This document shows, in pieces, positions 26,498 to 34,238 of a stretch of DNA of 64,000 bases. A program made the position numbers and the translations under genes. The notes beneath the pieces are model-generated. The model made no database searches, was not told the origin of the DNA, and was given only the letters and a program-made list of their open reading frames with translations. Each line of letters begins with the position of its first letter. The stretch's first letter is position 1. The stretch covers positions 3,596,001-3,660,000 of the forward strand of contig NZ_LT607753.1 in the NCBI RefSeq assembly GCF_900090295.1, read 5' to 3'. The DNA is from Micromonospora coxensis. GTDB taxonomy: Bacteria; Actinomycetota; Actinomycetes; Mycobacteriales; Micromonosporaceae.

Positions 26498-28855
26498 TCA
26501 CCCGGTGCTCGACCGAATCGTCGAGCACGCCACGGACTGCGTTCCCGCCCGGCTACGGAGCGGACACGCGCTGCCGGTGGCCCGGAGGCTGCCCGACCCG
26601 GTGAGCACCGCGCCCGCACCGTCGGCCGGCGTGACGCTCAGCGCCCACCCGTAGATGCCGTCGGCCACCAGGGCGCCGGAGCCGTCCCGACCGTTCCACG
26701 TCGGGGCCACCACGCCGCGCGCCACACCCCCGGAGAGGGTACGGACCGTGGCGCCGGTCGCCTGGTTCCGGATCACCAGCGTCCAGGAGGCGGCCGGCTT
26801 GTTCAGCCACCACTTCGGGGTCCACTGCCCGGCCCCGCCCTTGACGTACGCGGTGGCGACCGTGGCGTCGAGCTGCACGAGGGGCGAGACCGGCACACCG
26901 CTCGGGACGAGGTGGATGCCGTTGTCGGGGGCGAGATGGGCGATGACACCCGTGTACGGGTCGAGGTCCCACAGGGCCGCCACCCGGGAATCTCCGACGG
27001 TGCGGGTCACCGGCGTGCCGCTGCGGACGTCGGTCACCGTCAGCTGTCCGTCCCGCGTGAACACGACGAAACCGTCACCGAGCTTCGCCTCGGCCGGGAC
27101 GGTGGCGTCGAAGGTGACGGACTTCCGGGTGACCACGTCGAAGACGCCCTGGGTTCCGGCCAGGCCGCAGACCCACCGCAGCCAGCGCCCGACGGCCTGG
27201 ACGTTCTCCAGCAGGCACCCGCGACCGAACCACACCTGGGTGCCCCGCTCGCCCGTCAGCACGTCCACGGGGGTCACGGCGTCGTTGCCGTCCGCCAGCC
27301 ACGCGGTGGTGCCCCACATCGCCTGCACGTGGTCCGTCGTCGTGAACACGGGCTTGCCGGTGTCGAGGTCGACGATCCGGGTCTGCGAGACGGTGCCGTC
27401 GGACGACCTCAGCGAGGCGAAGCGTCCGCTCACGGCCTGCACCGTGCTGTCCGCCTGAGCGGCGTCGATCCGGGTGCCCGGCAGAGCCTGCGTCGGTGCC
27501 AGCACGTGCGGTGGCAGGTCGATGCCCGCCACGCCGATTCCGTCCCCCACGACCGTCCGACCGTCACCGGTGTCCTCGAACCGCAGGCAGTACTCGTTGC
27601 TGCAGGGGTCGGGGAGGGCGCCACGGGCCAGGCGCGGGCCGACGGTGAGGGAGCCGGCCACGCCGATGTCCCGGGTCCACAGCCGGTGGCGCTCGTCCAG
27701 GGGGTCGTACTCCAGGGTGTGCAGCCGCCCCTGGGTGTAGCTCAGCGCTCGTACCGTCTGGATCTTCTGCGGGTACGCGTCGACGATCCTGCGCACCGTC
27801 GGCGCACCACCATCGCCGCCCTCGACGATCCACACCCCCCACTGCTCCCAGCCGGGACCGGGGCCACCCTGCACCAGGAGGCCGCCGTGCGGGGTCGGGA
27901 CGCCGAACGTCGCCGACCTGGCCAGGAGGGTCCCGGCCGGAGAGCCGTCGAGGGTGACGGCCTCGACCCGCCAGACCGGTTTGCCGTAGTTGAGCTTGCC
28001 CAGTGAGGCGTCGTACCGGGACACGACGAGCCGGTCACCGGTCATGCCCAGCACCTGCGCGTCGCCGGTCAGCGGCACCTTGCGGGGGGTGGCGGACAGG
28101 TCGTCGCGGGAGTGGACGAAGACCGTGCCGTCCTGCCACCACAGCAGGTGGGTGGGGGTGACCACGATGTGGCCCGGGCTTGTCTCCACGCGGTACGGCA
28201 GCGGACTGAACCGGCCCTGGTCGACGTCGAGCCAGCCGGTGTGGCCCGTGGCGCCGATCCGGTACTGCACGACCTGCCCGTGCGCGTCGCCCAGCGCGGC
28301 GTTGGCTGTGAAGGTTCCGGCGATGCCGTCGGGCACTCCCTCCACCGCGCGCTGCACGACCGAACCATCGTCCCGGACCTCGAGCAGACGCCACGTGTAA
28401 CTCGCGTCGGACGAGCCGTCCATCCTCGTCACGATCGTCGATCCGAGCGTGCTGACGTAGCTGTGGCCGCCGGGAAGTGTCACCTTCTGCGACCGGCCGG
28501 TCGACATGTTCCGCAGGGTGACGTTGCCCGGGTGGTCGTAGACGGCGACCACGTCCGAGCCCGCGCCGAACTGCGGAATGAAGGGTACGAGGGGCTCGGG
28601 CGCTCCGGTCGACGTGTCGTCGCCGTCGTAGCTGGTCCACAGGAGACCGTGCCCCGGCTCCGAGCGGAGGAGGCCGGACGGGCCGGCGCTCAGCAGGGCC
28701 GTCTGCGGGCGCAGGGCGATGGCCGCCGGGACGACGGCCTCACCCGTGAGCGTCCGGTGCTGCGTGATGTCGGTCGTCGCCGGTCCCTGACCGATGACGA
28801 GCGTGGTGGAGACGGTGGCGGCGATGGCGGCGCTGACGAATGCACCAGAGGCCAC
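26498..28855 (-). CDS. Large secreted beta-propeller protein with C-terminal FlgD-like Ig domain
   Basis: A protein of about 785 aa with a hydrophobic N-terminal export segment, a long repetitive beta-strand region (about 60-690) with propeller-like repeats such as VVAVYDHPGNVTLRNMSTG and LTVTDVRSGTPVTRTVGDS, and a C-terminal FlgD-like Ig domain (ATGATVRTLSGG...WNGRDGSGALVADGIYGWAL). No enzyme motif was seen. The start is uncertain: the GTG at 28855 has an ideal GAGGAGG 6 nt upstream, but an upstream GTG (28906 or 28954) would give a more normal signal peptide with N-terminal arginines. It is monocistronic with its own terminator. Confidence 0.78.
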   Translation of the reverse strand: MASGAFVSAAIAATVSTTLVIGQGPATTDITQHRTLTGEAVVPAAIALRPQTALLSAGPSGLLRSEPGHGLLWTSYDGDDTSTGAPEPLVPFIPQFGAGSDVVAVYDHPGNVTLRNMSTGRSQKVTLPGGHSYVSTLGSTIVTRMDGSSDASYTWRLLEVRDDGSVVQRAVEGVPDGIAGTFTANAALGDAHGQVVQYRIGATGHTGWLDVDQGRFSPLPYRVETSPGHIVVTPTHLLWWQDGTVFVHSRDDLSATPRKVPLTGDAQVLGMTGDRLVVSRYDASLGKLNYGKPVWRVEAVTLDGSPAGTLLARSATFGVPTPHGGLLVQGGPGPGWEQWGVWIVEGGDGGAPTVRRIVDAYPQKIQTVRALSYTQGRLHTLEYDPLDERHRLWTRDIGVAGSLTVGPRLARGALPDPCSNEYCLRFEDTGDGRTVVGDGIGVAGIDLPPHVLAPTQALPGTRIDAAQADSTVQAVSGRFASLRSSDGTVSQTRIVDLDTGKPVFTTTDHVQAMWGTTAWLADGNDAVTPVDVLTGERGTQVWFGRGCLLENVQAVGRWLRWVCGLAGTQGVFDVVTRKSVTFDATVPAEAKLGDGFVVFTRDGQLTVTDVRSGTPVTRTVGDSRVAALWDLDPYTGVIAHLAPDNGIHLVPSGVPVSPLVQLDATVATAYVKGGAGQWTPKWWLNKPAASWTLVIRNQATGATVRTLSGGVARGVVAPTWNGRDGSGALVADGIYGWALSVTPADGAGAVLTGSGSLRATGSACPLRSRAGTQSVACSTIRSSTG

Positions 28856-29066
28856 GCGCGTCCTCCTCGGGATCAGAAGGCGGAGAGTACGGAGGGTCGT
28901 CGCCACACGACGCGGTCGCGTGTCCCGGTCGGCGGAGCGGCCACCTGCGGGCACTCGCGCGTCCGGACGAGTGGCCGGAGCTTAGCAGTCCACGCCGCCC
29001 AAGATCAGCTCGTCCGGTCCCGCGTCCTCGCTGTTCGGCGGGAGTGCCGACGGGCGCCGCCCTTGG

Positions 29067-29072
29067 TAGCGT
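29067..29072 (+). promoter_or_regulatory. -10 element of leaderless VOC gene
   Basis: TAGCGT ends 6 nt before the GTG at 29079 and no SD is present. Confidence 0.5.
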
Positions 29073-29078
29073 CCGCCC

Positions 29079-29465
29079 GTGTCGATGTTCCGTGCCCCGC
29101 AGGTGATGCTCTTCAGCGCGGACGTGTCCCGGGCCGCCGCCTTCTACACCCGGCTCGGCTTCACCGAGACGTTCCGGGTGCCGGCCGAGGGCGAGCCGAT
29201 CCACGTCGATCTCGCCCTGGACGGTTACCGGATCGGCATCGCCTCGGTCACCTCCAGCCGGGACGACCACGGCCTGGACCCGGTGCCCGAGGGGCAGCGG
29301 GCCGCCGTGGTCCTCTGGACCGACGACACCGCCGCCGCCTGGGATCGGCTCACCGCCGACGGGGCGCCCGCCCTGTCCGCGCCGCGGGTGTGGCTGGATC
29401 GTCTCCTGATCGCCTGGACCGCCGACCCGGACGGCAATCCGGTCCAGATCGTCCAGCGCCGCTGA
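29079..29465 (+). CDS. VOC/glyoxalase-fold protein
   Basis: A 128-aa vicinal-oxygen-chelate protein with two beta-alpha-beta-beta-beta units (FSADVSRAAAFYTRLGFTETF... and VLWTDDTAAAWDRLTADGA...), ending WTADPDGNPVQIVQR, the usual closing strand with the metal-ligand-type DPDGN. Members act as glyoxalases, dioxygenases or antibiotic-binding proteins; the substrate cannot be assigned. The GTG at 29079 fits a leaderless transcript; an in-frame ATG lies two codons further. It is convergent with a second VOC gene. Confidence 0.85.
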   Translation: MSMFRAPQVMLFSADVSRAAAFYTRLGFTETFRVPAEGEPIHVDLALDGYRIGIASVTSSRDDHGLDPVPEGQRAAVVLWTDDTAAAWDRLTADGAPALSAPRVWLDRLLIAWTADPDGNPVQIVQRR

Positions 29466-29475
29466 GCCGGGCCGG

Positions 29476-29868
29476 CTAGGGGGCGTCCTGCGGGTACCAG
29501 CGCAGCTCCACCACGTTGCCGTCCGGGTCGCGGACGTAGACCGAGGTGGCCGAGCCCCGCGCGCCGAACCGGCCCACCGGTCCCTCCACCACGTCGAGGT
29601 CGCCGGTGGCGATCACCTCCGCCCAGTCGAGTGGGGCCACCACCAGACAGAAGTGGTCGACGTTCGACTCGCCCCGCTCGCCGCGTACCAGGTCGACGAT
29701 GGTGTGCGGGTCGATCCGCACCGAGGGGAAGGGCACCCGGCCGGCCCGCCACTCGTCGACGCGTACCGGGGTGAGGCCGAGCGGGCCGCAGTAGAAGGCC
29801 AGCGACCGCTCGACGTCGGCGACGGTGAGCACGAGGTGGTCGAAGCCGGTGACGCGCAGGGTGCTCAC
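29476..29868 (-). CDS. VOC-family protein
   Basis: A 130-aa VOC protein (VTGFDHLVLTVADVERSLAFYCGPLGL...VDHFCLVV...SVYVRDPDGNVVELRWY). The spacing of H, H and E at the usual metal-ligand sites resembles glyoxalase/fosfomycin-resistance-type proteins. The GTG at 29868 has GGGAGG upstream and overlaps the stop of the DUF1801 gene, so the two are an operon. The operon diverges from the LysR regulator gene, which is its likely controller (inference). Confidence 0.87.
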   Translation of the reverse strand: MSTLRVTGFDHLVLTVADVERSLAFYCGPLGLTPVRVDEWRAGRVPFPSVRIDPHTIVDLVRGERGESNVDHFCLVVAPLDWAEVIATGDLDVVEGPVGRFGARGSATSVYVRDPDGNVVELRWYPQDAP

Positions 29869-30230
29869 GCCGCCTCCCGTCCGGCGCCCGCGTACGCCTG
29901 GCGCAGCCAGTCGCCGAAGAGCACCGGGTCGACCTCGTCGGGGGTACGCAGCTTCACCGAGGCCATCGACCGTGCCCCGGGCGTCAGCCGCCCGGACGGG
30001 TCGTCCACCTCCTGCCCCTGCCACAGCCCGAAGGTCAGGTACGACGGGTACGCCTTCACCAGGCAGACCGGGTCCCGGCCGGGGCGGTCGCCCCGTCCCC
30101 AGACCGGGTGGCCGTGCCACATCGCGCCGGTCGCCCCGGGCAGCGCGTCCTCGATGACGGGGCGCAGCCGCGCGCCGATCTCCCGCAGTGGTTCGTCCAG
30201 CCCGTCGAGATAGTCGGTGACGGTGGTCAT
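29865..30230 (-). CDS. DUF1801 (YdhG-like) family protein
   Basis: A 121-aa protein of the small DUF1801 family: VTDYLDGLDEPLREIGARLRPVIEDALPGATGAMWHGHPVWG... followed by YPSYLTFGLWQGQEVDDPSG. The biochemical role is unknown. The ATG at 30230 is chosen for its GGAGG site and normal family start; the upstream in-frame stretch has no support. Its stop overlaps the start of the VOC gene by 4 nt. Confidence 0.83.
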   Translation of the reverse strand: MTTVTDYLDGLDEPLREIGARLRPVIEDALPGATGAMWHGHPVWGRGDRPGRDPVCLVKAYPSYLTFGLWQGQEVDDPSGRLTPGARSMASVKLRTPDEVDPVLFGDWLRQAYAGAGREAA

Positions 30231-30299
30231 CGGTGTCCCTCCAACCGAAGTGATCAGTACGCCCTCCAGCCTGGTCGCGGCGGGGATCCGGACCAAGCC

Positions 30300-30333
30300 A
30301 CGATCGGACTACGATCGTTGAGCCGGATTCAAC
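30300..30333. promoter_or_regulatory. Two adjacent palindromes between the LysR gene and the DUF1801-VOC operon
   Basis: ACGATCG-GACTA-CGATCGT (30300-30318) is a perfect 7-5-7 inverted repeat that includes a T-N11-A-type LysR box. It is followed at once by GTTGA-N7-TCAAC (30317-30333). They lie 15-48 nt upstream of the LysR GTG and 70 nt from the divergent DUF1801 start, the usual place for a LysR binding region. Confidence 0.65.
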
Positions 30334-30347
30334 GACGGGAGCCCTGG

Positions 30348-31232
30348 GTGCTGGAGCGGCACGAGGTCGAGACCTTCCTGACCCTCGCCGAGGAGTTGCA
30401 CTTCGGGCGGACCGCCGAGCGGCTCGGGGTCACCACCGGGCGGATCAGCCACGTGGTCAAGAAGCTGGAACGGCGGATCGGCGCGCCGCTGTTCGAGCGG
30501 ACCAGCCGGGTCGTCCGCCTCACCCCGATCGGCCGCCGGCTCGCCGACGACCTGCGGCCGCTGGTCGCCGGCATGGAGGACGCGGTACGGCGGGCCGTCG
30601 AGGCGGGGCGCGGCGTCACCGGCGAGCTGCGGGTGGCGTTCCTCGGCGAGTGGACGGCGCCGGTGCTGCTGCGCGCGGTCGCCCTGTTCCGCGAGCGGCA
30701 CCCCGACTGCGAGGTGCACGTGCACGAGGCGCAGCTCGCCACCACCCGGTCCAGCCTGGAGGACGGCTCGATCGACGTGCTCCTCGCGTCGTACCCGTTC
30801 GACGGGATGGCGAACGGCCCGGCGCTGCTGTCGGAGGCCCGGATGCTGGCGGTGCCGGCGGGGCATCCGCTGGCCGGGCGGGAGTCGGTCTCCCTGGAGG
30901 TGCTGGCCGACCACCCGGTGGTGCAGTACCCGGCGGTGACCTCGGCGGCGTTCAAGCGCGACCGCACACCCGAGCGGACGCCGTCCGGCCGGCCGGTGCC
31001 GAAGGGCCCGTCGGGCGCCACCTTCTCGGAGATGCTCTCCCTGGTGGCGATGGGGCGGGGCGTGCTGCCGGTGGGTGAGCACACCCGCCGCTACTACCCG
31101 CGCCCCGACGTGGCGTACGTGCCGATCCACGACGCGCCGCCGATCCGACGCGGCCCGGTCTGGCGGGAGACCAACACCACCGAGCGGGTACGCGAGTTCG
31201 TCCGTGCCGCCGCCGATGTCGCCCGCTCCTGA
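30348..31232 (+). CDS. LysR-family transcriptional regulator
   Basis: A 294-aa LTTR. The N-terminal winged helix-turn-helix (residues 1-60: VETFLTLAEELHFGRTAERLGVTTGRISHVVKKLERRIGAPLFERTSRVVRLTPIG) is followed by a linker helix and an effector-binding domain. The GTG at 30348 has GGGAG upstream at 6-nt spacing. Two palindromes lie upstream, and the divergent VOC/DUF1801 operon is the probable target. The effector is unknown. Confidence 0.92.
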   Translation: MLERHEVETFLTLAEELHFGRTAERLGVTTGRISHVVKKLERRIGAPLFERTSRVVRLTPIGRRLADDLRPLVAGMEDAVRRAVEAGRGVTGELRVAFLGEWTAPVLLRAVALFRERHPDCEVHVHEAQLATTRSSLEDGSIDVLLASYPFDGMANGPALLSEARMLAVPAGHPLAGRESVSLEVLADHPVVQYPAVTSAAFKRDRTPERTPSGRPVPKGPSGATFSEMLSLVAMGRGVLPVGEHTRRYYPRPDVAYVPIHDAPPIRRGPVWRETNTTERVREFVRAAADVARS

Positions 31233-31244
31233 CCGGCTGCGCGA

Positions 31245-31499
31245 ATGCGGGCGGCGGCGGAGCCGGACGGGCCGCCGTTCTTCCTCACCGCCACGCCGAC
31301 CGTCGGCCCGCCCGAGCAGCGCCACGTCGACGTGCGTCTCTGGTACCTGATCGAGGGCCGGCGCGGTCAGCCGCTCACCCCCGACCCGGGGGAGTTCCGG
31401 GCGGCCCGGTGGTGGACGCCGACCGAGGTGGCCGCGGCGGACCCGGGCACCCTCGACCCGCACCTGCCCCGGGCGCTGGCCAAGCTCGCTGCCGGATGA
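31245..31499 (+). pseudogene. NUDIX hydrolase remnant (C-terminal half only)
   Basis: An 84-aa reading frame that matches the C-terminal half of a NUDIX domain by eye (FFLTATPTVG...RHVDVRLWYLIEG...FRAARWWTPTEVA). The Nudix box GX5EX7REUXEEXGU and all earlier strands are missing, so it cannot be an active hydrolase. It begins 12 nt after the LysR stop with no SD. Either it is a decayed fragment left by a deletion at the LysR junction or it is a small expressed protein; the first is more likely. Confidence 0.65.
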
Positions 31500-31547
31500 C
31501 CCGCTGCTGGCTGACCCGCTGCCGGCTGACCGGCCGGCCGAGGGCCG

Positions 31548-31553
31548 TACGCT
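31548..31553 (+). promoter_or_regulatory. -10 element of leaderless LLM gene
   Basis: TACGCT ends 7 nt before the ATG at 31561 and no SD precedes the start. Confidence 0.5.
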
Positions 31554-31560
31554 GGCGATC

Positions 31561-32442
31561 ATGCGGATTGGCATCGTGATCCTGCCCGACCAGCGCTGGT
31601 CGCAGTCGCAGCGGCGGTGGCGGCAGGTGGAGGAGTGGGGCTTCGACCACGCCTGGACGTACGACCACCTGGGCTGGCGCGATCTGGTCGACGGCCCATG
31701 GTTCGACTCCATGGCCACGCTGACCGCCGCCGCGACGGTGACCTCGCGGATCCGGCTCGGCACGCTTGTCGCCTCGCCGAACTTCCGGCACCCGGCGGCC
31801 TTCGCCCGGCAGGTCACCGCCCTGGACGACATCTCCGCCGGCCGGGTCCTGCTCGGGCTCGGGGCCGGCGGCATCGGCTTCGACTCCGCCGTGCTCGGCG
31901 GCGAGACCCTGCCGCCCCGGCAGCGGGTGGACCGGTTCGCCGAGTTCACCGAGCTGCTCGACCTGATCCTGCGCCAGGACGGCGCCACCTGGCGGGGTGA
32001 GTGGTTCAGCGCGGTGGACGCCCGCAACAACCCCGGCTGCGTCCAGCAGCCCCGGGTGCCGTTCGTGATGGCGGCGAACGGCCCGCGCTCGATGCGCCTG
32101 GTCGCCCGCTTCGGTCAGGGCTGGGTCACCACCGGCACCGGCGAGGAGGACCTGGCGGGCTGGTGGGACGGGGTCGCGGCGGTGTGCGCCCGGCTCGACG
32201 ACACCCTGGCGGCGGCCGGCCGGGACCCGGCCACCCTGGACCGGTACCTGTCGCTGGACTCGGCGCCGGTCTTCTCCCTGAGCAGCGCCGACTTCTTCGC
32301 CGAGCAGGTCGCCCGGGCGGCGGCCCTCGGCTTCACCGACGTCGTCACGCACTGGCCCCGTGCCAGCAGCTGGTACGCCGGCGACGAGGCGGTGCTGGTC
32401 GACGTGGCGACGCGGCTGCTGCCGGAGCTGCGCTCCGCCTGA
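31561..32442 (+). CDS. LLM-class flavin/F420-dependent oxidoreductase
   Basis: A 293-aa luciferase-like TIM-barrel oxidoreductase (MRIGIVILPDQRW...ATLTAAATVTSRIRLGTLV...SAGRVLLGLGAGG...). The conserved RIRLGTLV and GRVLLGLGAG strands bind flavin or F420. Actinobacterial members mostly use F420 and reduce a range of substrates; this one is unassigned. It is convergent with the ASCH gene. Direct 15-bp repeats lie between it and the NUDIX remnant. Confidence 0.88.
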   Translation: MRIGIVILPDQRWSQSQRRWRQVEEWGFDHAWTYDHLGWRDLVDGPWFDSMATLTAAATVTSRIRLGTLVASPNFRHPAAFARQVTALDDISAGRVLLGLGAGGIGFDSAVLGGETLPPRQRVDRFAEFTELLDLILRQDGATWRGEWFSAVDARNNPGCVQQPRVPFVMAANGPRSMRLVARFGQGWVTTGTGEEDLAGWWDGVAAVCARLDDTLAAAGRDPATLDRYLSLDSAPVFSLSSADFFAEQVARAAALGFTDVVTHWPRASSWYAGDEAVLVDVATRLLPELRSA

Positions 32443-32461
32443 GCGGGGCGCGGAGCGCACC

Positions 32462-32893
32462 TCAGGTGCCGAGGTCTCCGGTGGTGATGCCGCCGTCGCC
32501 GGCGGAGACCAGCCGGAAGCGGAGGCAGACGATCTCGCTGTCGTCGGTGACCGGGGTGCCGACCCGCGCCCAGTAGGCGGCGTGCCCCTCCCGCCACTCG
32601 GCGATCGAGCGGTCGCCCTCCCCCTCGGCGCGGGCGAACTCCCAGCTGACGTCGGCGAGGCGCACGGTCTCGACAGCGGTGACCTCGACGACCCCGACCA
32701 GCCGGTCGTCGTCGTCGACCAGGGCCAGCCGCTCGCCGACGTGCTCCAGCTCCTCGCCCTCCTCGGCGTACTCGGTGACCAGGCCGGCGGTGGCGGTCTT
32801 CACCCCGGCCAGCACCAGCGTGTTGAGCCTGGCGCGCAGCTCACCCGGGGTGCCGAGGTCGAGCGTGCGGAGTCCACCGATCCGAGGCCACAT
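32462..32893 (-). CDS. ASCH-domain protein
   Basis: A 143-aa ASCH/PUA-like protein. Typical signatures are LRTLDLGTPGELRARLNTLVLAGVKTATAGL, GERLALVDDDDRLVGVVEVTAVET and WREGHAAYWAR. ASCH proteins bind RNA or act as small amidohydrolases on modified nucleosides; the choice is open. The ATG at 32893 has TAACCT ending 7 nt upstream. A longer N-terminal extension was discarded. Confidence 0.85.
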   Translation of the reverse strand: MWPRIGGLRTLDLGTPGELRARLNTLVLAGVKTATAGLVTEYAEEGEELEHVGERLALVDDDDRLVGVVEVTAVETVRLADVSWEFARAEGEGDRSIAEWREGHAAYWARVGTPVTDDSEIVCLRFRLVSAGDGGITTGDLGT

Positions 32894-32900
32894 CCTGCCG

Positions 32901-32906
32901 AGGTTA
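32901..32906 (-). promoter_or_regulatory. -10 element of leaderless ASCH gene
   Basis: On the reverse strand TAACCT ends 7 nt before the ATG at 32893, with no SD. Confidence 0.5.
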
Positions 32907-32979
32907 CCCACCGGGCGATGTCCGGTCGGCGGAATCCCGCCCACCCGCCTACCGTGGGCGGCGGCGGAAGGAGACGGCC

Positions 32980-33516
32980 ATGGCGGACCGGCGTGCGGTC
33001 CTCATCCCCGGCCGGGGCTACGACACCCGGTACCCGCTCTTCGCGTACCTCGGGGAGGCGCTGCGGCGGACGGGCTTCGACGTCCACGAGATCAGCTGGC
33101 AGGTGCCCGAGCGGTTCGCGCCGGACGCCGACGGCCCCGACGCTGCCGTGGAGTGGGTCGACGACCAGGTGCGGCCGACCCTGGACGCGCCGACCGACCT
33201 GCTGGTCGGCAAGTCGCTCGGCTCGCTGGCCACGGCGCTCGCCGCCGACCGGAGACTGCCCGCGGTCTGGCTCACCCCGCTGCTGCACGGGCCCGAGGTG
33301 GTCGCGGCGCTGGGTCGGGCGGAAGCACCGTTCCTGCTGGTGGGAGGCACGGCCGACCCCTCCTGGGACGGTGTGGTGGCCCGCCGGCTCACCCCGCACG
33401 TGCTGGAGATCCCGGACGCCGACCACCGGCTGATGGTGCCCGGTCCGCTGGCCCGCTCGGCCGAAATGCTCGGTCAGGTCTGCACCGCCGTGGAGGAGTT
33501 CGTTCAGCGCAGCTGA
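32980..33516 (+). CDS. Small alpha/beta-hydrolase-like protein (copy 2)
   Basis: A 178-aa paralogue of the gene at 22361-22897. It opens with MADRRAVLIPGRGYDTRYP and carries the nucleophile elbow GKSLGSLATA, the strand APFLLVGGTADPSWDG and a C-terminal His in DADHRLMVPGP. SD GGAAGGAGA precedes the ATG, unlike copy 1. Its end overlaps the convergent phosphoribosyltransferase gene by 13 bp. Substrate unknown. Confidence 0.78.
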   Translation: MADRRAVLIPGRGYDTRYPLFAYLGEALRRTGFDVHEISWQVPERFAPDADGPDAAVEWVDDQVRPTLDAPTDLLVGKSLGSLATALAADRRLPAVWLTPLLHGPEVVAALGRAEAPFLLVGGTADPSWDGVVARRLTPHVLEIPDADHRLMVPGPLARSAEMLGQVCTAVEEFVQRS

Positions 33517-34052
33517 CCGGCGTCGAGCAGCCCGCGTACGCCCAGCTCGCGGGCCACCTCGGCCGGACAGTCGGCGACCACGGCGGCGACGCCGAGCCAG
33601 CTCGCGCCGCGCGCCGCGCAGATCTCGCGGACGGCCTGCGCCTGCGCGCCGGTGGCCACCCAGTCGTCCACCATGAGCACCCGGTCGTCGGGCCCGAGCA
33701 GGTGCTCCCGCACCGCCAGGTCGACCCGCCGGCCCCGGAAGTCCGGCGGGCTCTGCGCCCAGGTCAGCGGGCCGGTCGGCAGCCGTCCGTCGCCCGGTTT
33801 GTGGGCCGCGACGAAGCCCACTCCGAGGGCGGTGGCGGCGAGCGGCCCGAGCATCAGTCCGGTCACCGCCGGCGCGACCACCACGGTAGGCCGGGCCTCG
33901 CGGAACGGCGCGACCAGGGCCGGCCCCAGCGCGGCCAGTACCTGCGGATCCCGCCACCAGCCGGAGGCGTCGCTGACCAGGTGGCTGCTGCCCGGACCCG
34001 GGTCGACCCAGCGGAAGAGTGCGGTCAGGCGTCCACGAAGCTCACCGGGCAT
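33504..34052 (-). CDS. Phosphoribosyltransferase-family protein
   Basis: A 182-aa type I PRTase fold with the PRPP-binding motif VLMVDDWVATGAQ (about 124-136), a hydrophobic core VVVAPAVTGLMLGPLAATALGVGFVAAHKP, and a flexible loop. It resembles adenine phosphoribosyltransferase-like proteins, but the base specificity cannot be read. The ATG at 34052 has CAGGAT ending 6 nt upstream. Confidence 0.83.
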   Translation of the reverse strand: MPGELRGRLTALFRWVDPGPGSSHLVSDASGWWRDPQVLAALGPALVAPFREARPTVVVAPAVTGLMLGPLAATALGVGFVAAHKPGDGRLPTGPLTWAQSPPDFRGRRVDLAVREHLLGPDDRVLMVDDWVATGAQAQAVREICAARGASWLGVAAVVADCPAEVARELGVRGLLDAGQLR

Positions 34053-34058
34053 CCACCC

Positions 34059-34064
34059 ATCCTG
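34059..34064 (-). promoter_or_regulatory. -10 element of leaderless PRTase gene
   Basis: On the reverse strand CAGGAT ends 6 nt before the ATG at 34052, with no clear SD. Confidence 0.35.
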
Positions 34065-34238
34065 GCTGCCGAATGCCAGCGGTGGAACTATGGCCTGTCC
34101 GGCGGGGGTGGGCCTCGCATGATCGGATACACGTATCCCTGCAATTCCGGCGATACCACCATGATCACGTTGACTTCGGAAGTGCTTCTCTCGTTACGGT
34201 CCGACCCGGTTTGTTCAGTTGACGAAAGGACCGGTCCG

